Shown here: one piece after another, positions 54,874-64,000 of the stretch
Layout of the letters: each line of letters starts with the position of its first letter
Position numbering within the stretch: position 1 is the first letter of the stretch
NCBI GenBank assembly: GCA_037893245.1
Contig: JBAIAA010000348.1
Span: 186,001 to 250,000, forward strand
DNA length: 64,000 nt
From: Crossaster papposus
Lineage: Eukaryota > Echinodermata > Asteroidea > Velatida > Solasteridae
Reading direction: 5' to 3'
Notes under the pieces: model-generated
Told to the model about the DNA's origin: nothing
The model's database searches: none
Seen by the model: only the letters and a program-made list of their open reading frames with translations
Translations under genes and position numbers: made by a program

Positions 54874-54980
54874 GGGGGGGGGGGGGGGGGGGGGTGGGGT
54901 TGGTGGGGTTGGTGGGGTTGGTGGGGTTGGTGGGGTTGGTGGGGTTGGTGGGGTTGGTGGGGTTGGTGGGGGGAGGGGGG
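54874..54980 (+). repeat. G-rich minisatellite, 9-bp unit (GGGGTTGGT)
   Basis: A run of about 20 G (54874-54893), then about nine GGGGTTGGT units and a final GGGGGGAGGGGGGG. Many GGGG tracts with short loops on the sense strand make it a strong G-quadruplex candidate. Open frames on both strands here are artefacts. Confidence 0.95.
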
Positions 54981-55320
54981 GTTTGAGTCCTGCAATTTTA
55001 GTTGACAAAATCCTCACGTATTGGAAGTTTGTACATGGGAGCAAGAGTGGCGGTATAGCATTGCTGTCTTCCATTTTTGTTGAAGTTTAAAGTTAAGTTT
55101 TTTAGAAAAAAAAAAGTTTAACTTCTATATGCTTTCATGGATTTTGATGAAACTTGGATGCAGTGACCCTGGTTGGGAAGACACAATTCTTTATCGGATT
55201 ACTGAGGTCAAAGGTCATGTAGGGGCCGTTTGAGGTCATCGTTTCAACATGCACACAGAATAGGGATTGACTGCGGAAAAAGGTGGTATTCGCGATCTGA
55301 GGATAACTTGTTTTTATTAC

Positions 55321-55582
55321 CCAGTTCGCGCCGGGAATATTTTAACATCCCCAAGCCGAGGCGCGGGATTATTTTTAATAAAACTAGATCCGAGGCGGGT
55401 TCAGGCCGATGGTACCGGGAAGCACACCCACGCATTTCTGGCCTTGCTCGCTGCTGACGGACATTTCCGGCCTTGCTCGCTGCTGACGGACATTTCCGGC
55501 CTTGCTTCTGTCGTGTTTATGCGTCATCCGTTTCGAATCTGGGGAAACTTTGCGTGTATAAACGTCCTCCGGCGCAAACTGG
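55321..55582. mobile_element. MITE-A with an extra internal unit
   Basis: CCAGTTCGCGCCGGGAATAT ... CCGGCGCAAACTGG|TTAA. The CTTGCTCGCTGCTGACGGAC unit is present twice in tandem plus a third partial copy, making this copy about 262 bp. Confidence 0.8.
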
Positions 55583-55757
55583 TTAACACTGTGTACATTG
55601 CACAGCTAAGATATGGGGCTGGGTTTTAAAATCTTCAACCCTCCCATTCCATCTCCTCAACCTTAAGAGGTTCAAGAAACTCATGTTTCAAGAAAGATTA
55701 TTTATTATTATTTGGGTTTAAACCAATTTTTTTTTTTTTTTTTTTAATCTTTCAAAG

Positions 55758-55878
55758 ATGAGAAGAAAAATTGATGATGCATTCCACAGACGACAACCAA
55801 GGAATCCTAGAAATCTCCAAGAAGACGACCGCAGCTCAGTGACGTCAGAGGACAGCGGTGATGAAGTTAATGACGCAG
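55758..55878 (+). CDS. DENND2-like protein, pre-DENN exon
   Basis: Phase 0 in, phase 1 out (GCAG|GTAGGT). Encodes MRRKIDDAFHRRQPRNPRNL then QEDDRSSVTSEDSGDEVNDA. Basic then acidic/Ser-rich; no domain. It starts with ATG, so it could also be the first codon of another isoform. It is the shared acceptor for both the long (45693) and the internal (50879) upstream exons. Confidence 0.8.
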
Positions 55879-58867
55879 GTAGGTCAAGTATACCCAGGAC
55901 ACTTTAACCCTAACCCCCTAGGCCTTACTTTGGGCTAAAGAACTGCGTACTACAGAATACTACTTAGTATTTGGTAGCACTGGGTCTCTCTGTGACTGAT
56001 GATTGGGTGTGTACTGACAGAGTACAGATACTGCCAACTACAAAATACTAATAGTGACAATACAGGTCAGTAATACTTACCTAGCAAAAAAATGCATTAG
56101 TCTAGCCTTGACCCATTGCTGTGCCCAAGTGACAATTTTTTCTGTAGACTTTAGAACACTCTACAGAGCATACATGTACATGGGCCATGCACACTCAGCA
56201 AGCAGAGGGACCCAATGCTAAAAAGTACTACGAGTGCAATTAGGGGTGAAGTACCAAATACTAAAAATTACTACAGGCATTGCACAAAAGTCAGTGAGAG
56301 TACTGCATACTACTTTTTACTACTAGTAGTAAAAAGTAGCATTAGGTAGGGTTAGGGTTAAGGCAGAGTTCTCCCTATACACACTCAAGACGATTATTAC
56401 ATCCCCAGATGATGAAACCACCCCTCCCCGTAGCTACTGTTGATAGCTGAAGAGAATTCCTGAGATTTCAAGAACACAATGACCAACACAAAAAAGCTGG
56501 TTTCCACTGCCTCATATTTATTTAAATGTTTTTTTATCTACCTTTCTTGTAAAAAAACAGAGTCTAAACAAAGTATTTTAAGAAAACTACTCGCTTTACA
56601 CGTTGAAGCTCTTAATACGATGATCCCGGAAGTCCCGGTTTTTCGTAAAGTCTCGTACGTTCACGAGGTCCACTTACACGCTCTATTGACATGATTGAAT
56701 TAATTATCTGTCTTTTCGGTTGGAAAGGAAGCTTATTTTAGTCCGGGAGCCAAAATTAGAAGATGGGGCTTGTGATTACAAAAATGCCGTCTTTAGAACG
56801 AGGAAATCCTAGGATTTGTTTGTGATTGAGCCAATTTCTGGCCGGCTGCCATGTTGAATTTAGGGAAATATACTTGTCTTTTAGAATTGCACATGGAGAT
56901 TTTTTATTTTTTTTAATTGTTTTTTTTTAAGTTTTAAGTTTTCATCATAGTGGAAATAAAAATGTTTACGATATCGTTACCCCTAATAGTTTGCTTATAT
57001 AAAAAAACTGAAATCTCCGATGCTTTCAGTTGTAGCAGCCATTTTTGTCACTTTTTTCCTCCCTTTACCTTTTTTTGGGGGTGAGAAGGGGCAAAATTGG
57101 TCAGGACTCACTTTTATGGGCCCTGTGAAAACCCCAGAATGTCAAGTTGTAGTGGGGCAGATAGGAAATTGTTTAGGAGAAGTGTGCCTTTGATGATACA
57201 AGGATAAACTTTTGGCACACATTCAGAGTACATGTATGTTATAGGAAAGATATTTGGAGATTTGTCCTTTGAAAAAAATGTAGTTAGAACTACAAGCAAT
57301 TTTCAAAATGGCTGCCTTTACTTGTTGATTCTACCTACGTGTATATTGGACAGAATTTGAAACCAACATTCTTGAAAAAGCCTTGATTAAACAAACGCAC
57401 AAAAACTCCAACTACTTAATTTGTCATCTCAAAGCTTGTGGACGTTGACCTTTACCATGTACATGTACAAGTACGTACACGTACAATCTTGATTCCAATC
57501 CTCAAGTATATGTACCTTGACTCCGGAAGCAGGATTTCTGGTTGCTTAGCAACATGTATTTCCTTTTCCTGTTTCCTGAAGAAAAGAAAAAAATTGGGGT
57601 ATTTTCCATATATTTCAGTGATTACGCAAACGTACAATGTACACCGAGGACCGAAACACGATGGTTAATTTGTCAACATTTTGTTCTCGGTCGTTCGGGT
57701 AACATTAGGCCAATGGGGGTAGGTTATAGTACAGTAATAAATGAAACACAATAGGGTATCCTCCGTCGTTATGTAGTTTACGCTAGTGTGGACATATATG
57801 CGTGTGTTGCATGTGCAATTTTTAAGCAATTTATCGTTTTTGACTGGTATTCAGCTAGTTTTTGCTTGGCATTAAAAACATGGAAATTTTGGCTGGTAAC
57901 CTGTTTTTATTGAGCAAGATTTGTTGTGCTAATCACATTTTTGTGCTTAGCAACTTCGTGAAATTCCTAGCTAAATTCCTAAATTCCTAGCTAAAAATGC
58001 AGTGTGTATATATCCTTGCATGGTTTCCTGGGTTGTCAATGTTTAGCCTTTTTTGAGTCATCCATTTCCGTGTCATGTACAAGTACATGTACTTAGTAAT
58101 TATAATGTCATCAACAGAAACATTTTACACATGTTGACAACATAGTTCCACAGAAATATACACCTCATCAAAAACCTATAAAAAATCCAAACACATGGAT
58201 TCATTCTGACATTGTTTAAAATGAACGCTAAATATCCTGTAATTGATCCGAAAAATGTAATTTTATATTAAAAAAAATTGATCGCCAGACAGCAAATGCG
58301 AAAAGAAAATACCAAAACAAGAACAACTGCCCAACACCGGTTGAAAAAAAAAATGATGTTTTTCTTGCTTTTGTGTCGACATCCATGATTGTAAAACTTT
58401 GGACGGGTCATTTAAAGGTAGTATACACTATTTGCAGATATCGAAAATATTTACTACCAAATTATTAAGAAATATCTTACTCATTTGAAAGTAAATAATG
58501 ATTCTATAGGCATCCAGCAAAATGATTGCGCTAGATATCCTGTAATTATTCTGAAAAATAAAATTTTATAACGGACGGCGATCGCGAAAAAACACAAATA
58601 ACATTAGAATACTGCTCGACGCCAGTTGAAAACAAACGCTGTTTTTCGTGCTTTTCTCTGCATTTATGATTGTAAAACGATATTTACCTTAAAATAGAAC
58701 CCCCCAAATCCACCCATTCATGATAATTCGAGCAATTACCAATGGTGTATACTACCTTTAAACGATATTTACTATAAAATACGACTTCCCAAATCCACCC
58801 ATTTATTAAATTTCAAGCAACTACCAAATGGTGTATCCTACCTTTAATAATTGCTCTGATGTTGCAG
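55879..58867 (+). other. DENND2-like intron with nested MITE-C
   Basis: Includes short repeats of TAGTACTTTTTAG-like type (about 56210-56340), a partial MITE-B (about 57830-57967), an old MITE-C piece from about 58220, and a younger MITE-C inserted in it (58412-58761). Acceptor GATGTTGCAG. 56400-57800 shows nothing I can name. Confidence 0.7.
58412..58761. mobile_element. MITE-C inserted inside an older MITE-C
   Basis: The sequence before it (GTAAAACTTTGGACGGGTCA) and after it (ACGATATTTACTATAAAAT) is contiguous in other MITE-C copies around a single TTAA, for example 23822-23840 and 41440-41460. Here that TTAA is duplicated around AGGTAGTATACAC...GTGTATACTACCT. The older host copy ends at about 58847 (GGTGTATCCTACCTTTAA). 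Confidence 0.8.
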
Positions 58868-59043
58868 TTACACGCAACAGAGTGACCCGTGTCCGGGCCA
58901 TGAAGAAACGCTCCTCGGTCTACTGCAAGGTGGACAAGAACCTTCTGAGCAAACTCTACGACTATCTGCTTGTGATCTCGTTGGAATACAATGAAGTGAC
59001 GCGACGCTATCATCCTGTGGAGAAGTTCAGATATCCCTCGGAG
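58868..59043 (+). CDS. DENND2-like protein, start of the uDENN region
   Basis: Phase 1 in, phase 0 out. Encodes RNRVTRVRAMKKRSSVYCKV, then LLSKLYDYLLVISLEYNEVT and YHPVEKFRYPSE. The L-Y-[DE]-Y-[FL]-[LV]-V-[IV]-S-L strand is the opening of the upstream DENN module in DENND2 proteins. Donor GAG|GTATGT. Confidence 0.88.
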
Positions 59044-59490
59044 GTATGTCAGATATAAAACAGAATTTAGATTTGTCAGAAGTTTTTCTGATTTCAAATT
59101 TTTAAAAAAATTTCACCAAATTTTAGGATTTTTATCTGATTTTGTCTGATTTTAGTTTTTTTTGGGTTGGAATTTCTCCCCTGATTTCAGGATTTCCCTC
59201 CTGATTTGGGGGATTTTCACAATTTCAGGCATTTTATGTCAGAATTGTTCAGATTTTACCATTTAGCCTAACTAGCCTAGTAGTTAGATTTGTTCTGATT
59301 TCAATTTTTTTTTGTCAAGCTTTGTTTTCTAGTTTTTGGAATTGTTTGGTCGTCATTTTTGTTTTGATTTCAGGAATTTTCGTAGCAGAATTGTCCTGAT
59401 TTAAGAATATTCCTGGCGGAAAAAATAATCTAAATCATTCACCTAACTGATGATAATTTTTTTCAATCGATTTTTTTCCCGCCCTTTCAG

Positions 59491-59582
59491 ATCAGTGCCA
59501 CTCAGAATGATAGACTGCGTGCAATTCCCCACTTTTGTTTCCCGGACGCCTTCAAGTGGGCACCAGTCGAAAGATACAACAG
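59491..59582 (+). CDS. DENND2-like protein, uDENN exon
   Basis: Acceptor CCGCCCTTTCAG. Encodes QNDRLRAIPHFCFPDAFKWA PVERYN. LRAIPxFCFPDA.xW is a hallmark of DENN proteins of this subfamily. Ends AACAG|GTAAGA, phase 2. Confidence 0.95.
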
Positions 59583-59835
59583 GTAAGAAGTCTAGGAGTG
59601 TTCATGGGAACCAGCTACTCGAGTACCCGGTCGTTGATGTCAGGAACCGATTCCAGATTATGTACCGTAATCAAATACTCGTAAATAACACTACGAAATT
59701 AAATATTAACCTCTCAGACGATGAAAGTGAAGGGTTTTAAATGTCAATTGTTAGGATTTCTTTATATGAAATCAAGCTATATATTTATTTTAGGTTGATG
59801 ACTCAGTGTCTAGAAAACTACAGTTTACACCTTAA

Positions 59836-60065
59836 CCAGTTCGCGCCGGGATTATTTTAACATCGCCGAGCCGAGGCGCGGGATTTTTTAAACAAAACTC
59901 GATCCGAAGCGGGTTCACGCCGATTGTACCGGGAAGCACACCCACGCATTTCCAGCCTTGCTCGCTGCTGACAGACATTTACGGCCTTGCTCGTGGCATG
60001 TTTATGCGTCATCCGTTTTAATTCTGGGGAAAAGCGTTTTATACTCGTCATCCGGTGTGAACTGG
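59836..60065. mobile_element. MITE-A, copy in reverse orientation
   Basis: TTAA|CCAGTTCGCGCCGGGATT ... CATCCGGTGTGAACTGG, followed by TTGA, so one target copy is mutated. It lies in the 598-bp intron 59583-60180. Confidence 0.82.
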
Positions 60066-60180
60066 TTGAGGAGTCGTCTCTCTTGAAACATTCTGTTGCT
60101 TTTGTTCTTCGAATCTTCGAATTAGTGCAAACAGTTGAAGAAAGTTCAACTATGCTCGTGTGTTTGGTTTTTCTTTTTAG

Positions 60181-60250
60181 TGAGAGCTATTCTTTCGTCT
60201 TGACAAGCACAGATGGCTCCAGATTATATGGCTACAACAGAAGATTACTG
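60181..60250 (+). CDS. DENND2-like protein, uDENN exon
   Basis: Acceptor TTCTTTTTAG. Encodes (S)ESYSFVLTSTDGSRLYGYNR RLL, the ETFSFVLTxxDGxRxxGYCRRLL motif of DENND2 proteins. Phase 2 in, phase 0 out (CTG|GTAAGT). Confidence 0.95.
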
Positions 60251-61236
60251 GTAAGTTCTGGGCCCAATTTCATAGAGCTGCTAAGCACAAACAATTTCTT
60301 AGCATGAAAATTTGTCCTTGGCAAAAACAAGGTTACAGACAAAATGTTCACGTGATCTTTATTGTTTTTGATTGATAATCGGCTGGTTTTTGCTTAGCAT
60401 GAAAAACACGTAGAATTTTGGCTGGTAACCTGTTTTTAATATGCAAGATTTGTTTGTACTAAGCAAATTTTGGTGCTTAGCAGGTCTATGAAATTGGCCT
60501 CTGGTGGCTGGTCTGAAACTTTTATTTGTTACCATTCTCCTTCTTTTCCCACTTTTTTCTTAATAGAATTCCTACTATTTCCCTAGTTTTTGCCCCATAT
60601 CTAGTATTTACATTTCAATGATTGTACATTTGAAGCATGGCGTATTAAGGGAATAAAAGTGTGGGAAAGCTTCCTTGCGCCAAAATATATTGTGTAAGCT
60701 ACGCTACATTTCTTTTGCTGCGCGATATTTTGCTTTCGACAGTTTCACAAACGTTTGTCAGTTTTGACAGGGCGGATTACGCAACAAACAATGGCGTAGC
60801 TTGCGCGGTCAATTTAAGTGGCGTGAAATGTGGCGTCGCGACTGAAAATGACAAATTTGACCAGCAAACCGTAATTGACGTGGACCCGTCATTGCTCAAC
60901 TTATTAGGCTTGATAAAAGACACTCACAGTTTTATGATTGAAGTAAAGAAATTACTATTTTAACTGTGACAATCTTTTCGGAAAAGATTCCGCGGAAAGT
61001 AGTGTCAAAATGGCGGACAGAGGTGATTCAACGACGATTTTGTGAAAGAACAAAAATATACGCAAACAGTCGTCGTAAACGCTGTTTAAAACGTAACAAG
61101 GAAATGACACAGCTACGCAACTTTTTTGTTGCGTAAGCCTTGGGCCACTTTTGAAATTGGCGCAAGCTACGCACTTTTTTTAAATTCGGCTGCTGAACTT
61201 AACCGATATTTCTGCTCACCCCTTTTTTGTGTACAG
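60251..61236 (+). other. DENND2-like intron with MITE-B
   Basis: MITE-B at 60260-60502 begins only 10 bp after the donor. Later, GCGTAGC/GCTACGC-rich mirrored sequence (60669-61170, for example TTGCGCCAAAA, AAGCTACGC) suggests another foldback element. A 100-codon frame at 60661-60963 is not supported as a gene. Confidence 0.65.
60260..60502. mobile_element. MITE-B copy next to a splice donor
   Basis: GGGCCCAATTTCATAGAGCT ... AGGTCTATGAAATTGGCCTC; the arms carry GCTAAGCAC/GTGCTTAGC. Confidence 0.8.
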
Positions 61237-61407
61237 CCCCCCGGTGATAAGCCCCGCCTACCGGAGGTGTACTGCATCATCACGCCCATCAGCTGTCGTA
61301 TGCTCTACACCCAGCTACTGGATGGGATAGAGAAGCGACGACACAGTTCTGAGCAAGAGATGGTGAAACTTATAAAGGAAGCGCACACAAGGACGCTCCC
61401 TGCACCG
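61237..61407 (+). CDS. DENND2-like protein, linker/cDENN exon
   Basis: Phase 0 both ends, 57 codons. Encodes PPGDKPRLPEVYCIITPISC and LYTQLLDGIEKRRHSSEQE, then EAHTRTLPAP. LPEVYCIIxxxxCxxLxxxLLDxIEKRR matches the DENND2 family core. Acceptor TTTTTTGTGTACAG, donor CCG|GTAAGG. Confidence 0.95.
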
Positions 61408-61430
61408 GTAAGGTTAACCATCGGTGGACC

Positions 61431-61889
61431 ATTTGTGACCCGCTCCATCGTAATCAGGAATAAGTCGCTGAGGCCGTTTTACGCAATCGGCCATTAAAGT
61501 AAACGCATGGGTGAAAATCGTGACCAAGTCGATTTTCTGAGCATTGTATTTTTAGGAAGTGTAGTTATCACAGATTATTGTCATTAATGTCTTGTATGTA
61601 AACACAATCAATAAAGATGAAAATGAAGAGGATTTGTGTGCGCTGTCCGTATGATTTTGGTCAATTTTGTTTATTTCAAAGCTGTTTTTCTCGGAATGTG
61701 GATTCGGAAAATAAATATACACCTGTCATCTTCATGAGACCATAACTCGTTAACCTAAACAGATACACACTTGTGATGGGTATCATTAGAAAGCTTATGA
61801 AATTCCCTTTCTCACCATGTGCATATCTCAAAAAGTCATTTTGCGACTTTTTCCTTTTTCCTAATTTCGATGGAGCGGGTCACATTTGT
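61431..61889. repeat. MITE-F-like palindrome (TGTGACCCGCTCCATCG ends)
   Basis: ATTTGTGACCCGCTCCATCG and CGATGGAGCGGGTCACATTT are inverted; GAATAAGTCGC / GCGACTTTTTC follow. A second TGTGAC-type palindrome abuts it to about 62508 (GTCGTCACATAATAAG against TATTGTGGTGACAGGTCACA). Confidence 0.75.
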
Positions 61890-62925
61890 AAACTGTCGTC
61901 ACATAATAAGACAAATGTCCAATTTTTTTTTTAATTTGAGATATTTATATTTCTTAATTCTGCAAAACAAGACCTTTCTAATGGTATGCAACATTGAGGG
62001 GTGTTGAGTTTAGTATTTGGAAATATGGACCAATGACAAGTGGGAAGACGGATTCTTGAGAAAATGTCATTTACAAATCTAAAAGTTGTGTTACCGTACG
62101 TTAAATGCACAGTCAACTCTTACAAACAGGATAAAATAGATTTTCGAGACATTTTACAGAACATAAGAAAAACGGAGAAAGGTAACACAGAAGTTACAGA
62201 TTGAGGTTTTCCCTAAAACCAAAAAATGAACTACCCCTTCAAATTGTGGCTTTGACCCATTGCCAGTTTTTTTTTTAATCATTTAAAAGCAGCAAAACAC
62301 TACGCAAAATCTCGTAAATTATTAGAGGTTTTCGATCATCTGATCGCACCAAAAAAATGGCAATATGTAGAGGAGGACTTAGGCTTTCCAAATTACGCAA
62401 AATCTCAAAATCTCAAAATTGACCACCCCTTCATATTTTGACTTTGGACGGCCATATCTCCAAATCACATCGTTTGCTTTACTCGCATATTGTGGTGACA
62501 GGTCACAAATACATGTATCTTTCTCCTGACATACTCTGAATGTGTGCCAAATTCCATGCTTGTGTCATCAAAGGCACAATTCCATTACCTATTTTGTATT
62601 CAATTCACATTTATTCAACGTTGTTTTGTACATAGTGATTCTTACACTAGTTTCCTAAGTACATATCTACCAAAATATGATATTATTCTACTAGGTGTAA
62701 TTTATAAGAATACATAATTAAAAAACAATGTTAGGTACAGGGTGAAGCAAAAGCTTTTGTTCCCTAACCTTAAGACAGACAACTACAATGCACAAGACAA
62801 ATAGAAACAAAACACACGGACAATTAAGAACATAGCAAGCAGGAGTAACGTTACAACGACATTAACTCTAACTGTATACTGAATCTATCCAATTCCCAAA
62901 CACCTAGTTGTATAGGGTTCGAATG

Positions 62926-63055
62926 TTATAAATACACATTGAGCAATTTCCTTTTTAACTTTTTAACAAATGTAGATAGAGTTGATGATGCTTTGATCGA
63001 GTCACTCAGAGCATTCCAGAAGTTAATACCTCGCTGTACAAGACTGTTTTTTTAA
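62926..63055 (-). pseudogene. Remnant of a non-LTR retrotransposon reverse transcriptase C-terminus
   Basis: On the minus strand the sequence reads RGINFWNALSDSIKASSTLS then TFVKKLKRKLLNVYL and stop (TAA, complement of 62926-62928). G-x-x-FWN-x-L-x-x-x-I-K-x-x-x-x-L-x-x-FxxxLK is the usual end of LINE ORF2 proteins. The upstream part is missing or decayed (5'-truncated copy); 62590-62925 is probably its 3' UTR. It is unlike the C-terminus of the intact LINE at 13620 (LPVSLRKTTSLNNFKRELKT), so it is a different element. Confidence 0.65.
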
Positions 63056-63129
63056 CATTGAAGTTCTACTAGAACAAACATATCTGCCGTACTGAATGGT
63101 TCATTACCGATGTGTACATGTACTTGCAG

Positions 63130-63231
63130 GGAGCTCATATCAACATCATGGTGATGAGCCAAGATGGAGAACGGAGATCGACCATGAGTCCCTTAACGCT
63201 AGAGCGACCCAAAGACTCCAGATTAGAACAC
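63130..63231 (+). CDS. DENND2-like protein, cDENN exon
   Basis: Phase 0 both ends, 34 codons: GAHINIMVMSQDGERRSTMS then LTLERPKDSRLEH. The ending RPxDSRLEHVDF across the next junction matches DENND2 proteins (RPLDSxLEHVDF). Donor CAC|GTAAGA. Confidence 0.9.
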
Positions 63232-63275
63232 GTAAGAATTATTAGGACTTCCCTTTAAGATATTTTCTACATTAA

Positions 63276-63509
63276 CCAGTTCGCGCCGGATGACGTATAT
63301 AAACGCAAAGTTTTCCCCAAATTCAAAACGGATGACGCATAAACACGCCAAGTTCAAGTTCGGAAATGTCTGTCAGCAGCGAGCAAGACCGAAAATGCGT
63401 GGGTGTGCTTCCCGGCACTATCAGCCTGAACCCGCTTCAGATCGAGTTTCGTTAAAAACAATCCCGCCCCTCGGCTCGGTGATGTTAAAATAATCCCGGC
63501 GCGAACTGG
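63276..63509. mobile_element. MITE-A, TTAA-flanked copy, 45 bp after a splice donor
   Basis: TTAA|CCAGTTCGCGCCGGATGA ... CCGGCGCGAACTGG|TTAA; closest to 52435-52668. Confidence 0.88.
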
Positions 63510-63545
63510 TTAAAAAGTACAAAATCTGTTGAATATCGGTTGTAA

Positions 63546-63877
63546 TTAAAGGTAATTGCTTAAATTATAATGAATGGGTAGATTTGGGGGGTTGTATTTT
63601 ATAGTAAATACCGTTTAACTGAGCTGTCCGCACGAAAAACAGCGTTTGTTTTCAACCGGCGTCGAGCAGTTATTCTTATGTTATTTTGGTTTTTCCATCC
63701 GGCGATCGCGAAATTTTTTTTTAGAAAATTATATTTTTCAGAATAATTACAGGATATCTAGCGCAATCATTTTGCTGGATGACTAGAATCATTATTTACT
63801 TTCAAATGAGTAAGATATTTCTTAATAATTCGGTAGTAAATATTTCCGATATCTGCAATACCTTTAATCATATACAT
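63546..63877. mobile_element. MITE-C copy with decayed ends
   Basis: TTAAAGGTAATTGCTTAAAT at the left, GATATCTGCAATACC then TTTAA at the right; GATATCTAGCGCAATCATTT is the inner landmark. Lies in the intron 63232-63964. Confidence 0.7.
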
Positions 63878-63964
63878 TTGGATAAAGCCCCCCAAAAAGC
63901 AAAGGGATTGTTTGTAATTAATTTTTTCATTAAAACAACAAGTGTTTTTTTCCTCTTCATTTAG

Positions 63965-64000
63965 GTTGACTTTGATTGTCTGTTCAGTGCGCTGGAGATC
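63965..64000 (+). CDS. DENND2-like protein, cDENN exon, cut by window end
   Basis: After CTTCATTTAG the frame reads VDFDCLFSALEI to the last base, following RLEH in phase 0. This continues into the DENN core (VDFxxLxxxL). The rest of cDENN and dDENN lies outside the window. Known role of the DENND2 group: DENN-domain exchange factors for Rab GTPases (Rab9, and Rab13 for ST5/DENND2B) in endosomal traffic. Confidence 0.88.

Larger units (their letters stand above)
45694..55757 (+). other. Large DENND2-like intron (about 10 kb)
   Basis: Contains a degenerate MITE-A (45837-46094), a 25-C run (46198-46224), repeat blocks (47150-47910), a local duplication around a MITE-B (47911-48613), MITE-F (48676-49114), the internal alternative first exon (50814-50879), retroposon-tail repeats (50998-51291), MITE-A (52435-52668) and (55321-55582), and the G-rich minisatellite (54874-54980). 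Acceptor TTTTTAATCTTTCAAAG. Stretches 49115-50300 and 52670-54870 show no exon or element I can name. Confidence 0.65.
61408..63129 (+). other. DENND2-like intron with MITE-F palindromes and a LINE remnant
   Basis: Contains two TGTGACC-type palindromes (61431-61889 and about 61887-62508) and an old minus-strand non-LTR 3' end (about 62590-63060). Acceptor GTACTTGCAG. Confidence 0.75.

Noticed and set aside
54705..55074. Gly/Val- and Pro/His-repeat frames
   Set aside because: Translations of the GGGGTTGGT minisatellite.
60661..60963. 100-codon frame in a DENND2-like intron
   Set aside because: Lies in a GCGTAGC foldback-rich region, without splice-phase fit or domain.

Overview
This is a eukaryotic, animal-type genomic window. 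Genes are split into short exons with GT/AG introns, and there are long AT-rich introns full of palindromic MITEs, a non-LTR retrotransposon, satellites and minisatellites. No operons, CRISPR arrays or prokaryotic signals were seen. Gene content and repeat style suggest a marine invertebrate deuterostome, possibly an echinoderm such as a sea star. That placement is inference and is not proven by any single sequence here.

Three protein-coding genes could be reconstructed, all on the + strand. (1) 1-5215 is the 3' part of a TNF-receptor-superfamily gene. One exon carries cysteine-rich repeats, a Ser/Thr/Pro stalk and a transmembrane segment. A spliced last exon gives an unusual Cys/His-rich cytoplasmic tail without a recognisable death domain. 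(2) 18853-28273 is a complete nine-exon choline kinase gene of 402 codons with every junction in phase. Its seventh exon carries an in-frame 21-bp minisatellite. (3) 39210-64000 is the 5' two-thirds of a DENND2 (ST5)-type Rab guanine-nucleotide exchange factor gene. It has a large N-terminal exon, linker exons and the uDENN/early cDENN exons, and it runs off the right edge. A second, internal first exon at 50814-50879 splices in phase to the exon at 55758, so a short isoform is likely.

Between the first two genes lies a 5.6-kb satellite (7840-13480, with a remnant at 17051-17090). It is built of about 17 monomers in a 1,880-bp higher-order repeat. Each monomer carries a tRNA-like box B (GGTTCGAATCC) followed by a T-run, so it looks like a tandem array of Pol III-type cassettes. 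A 3.57-kb L2/CR1-group LINE with one intact 1,048-aa endonuclease/reverse-transcriptase ORF is inserted in it on the minus strand. A 590-610 bp tandem duplication lies just upstream of the choline kinase start.

The introns and spacers hold many short inverted-repeat elements. Three families (here MITE-A, MITE-C and MITE-D) insert at TTAA, the target of piggyBac-type transposases. Eleven MITE-A copies lie between 20.4 and 63.5 kb. Others (MITE-B, MITE-E and MITE-F families, a 1.2-kb TA-flanked TIR element, and several one-off palindromes) fill much of the rest. Minisatellites occur at 31.8, 38.3, 42.0, 45.2 and 54.9 kb, the last with strong G-quadruplex potential. Most long open frames outside the exons listed are read-throughs of repeats.
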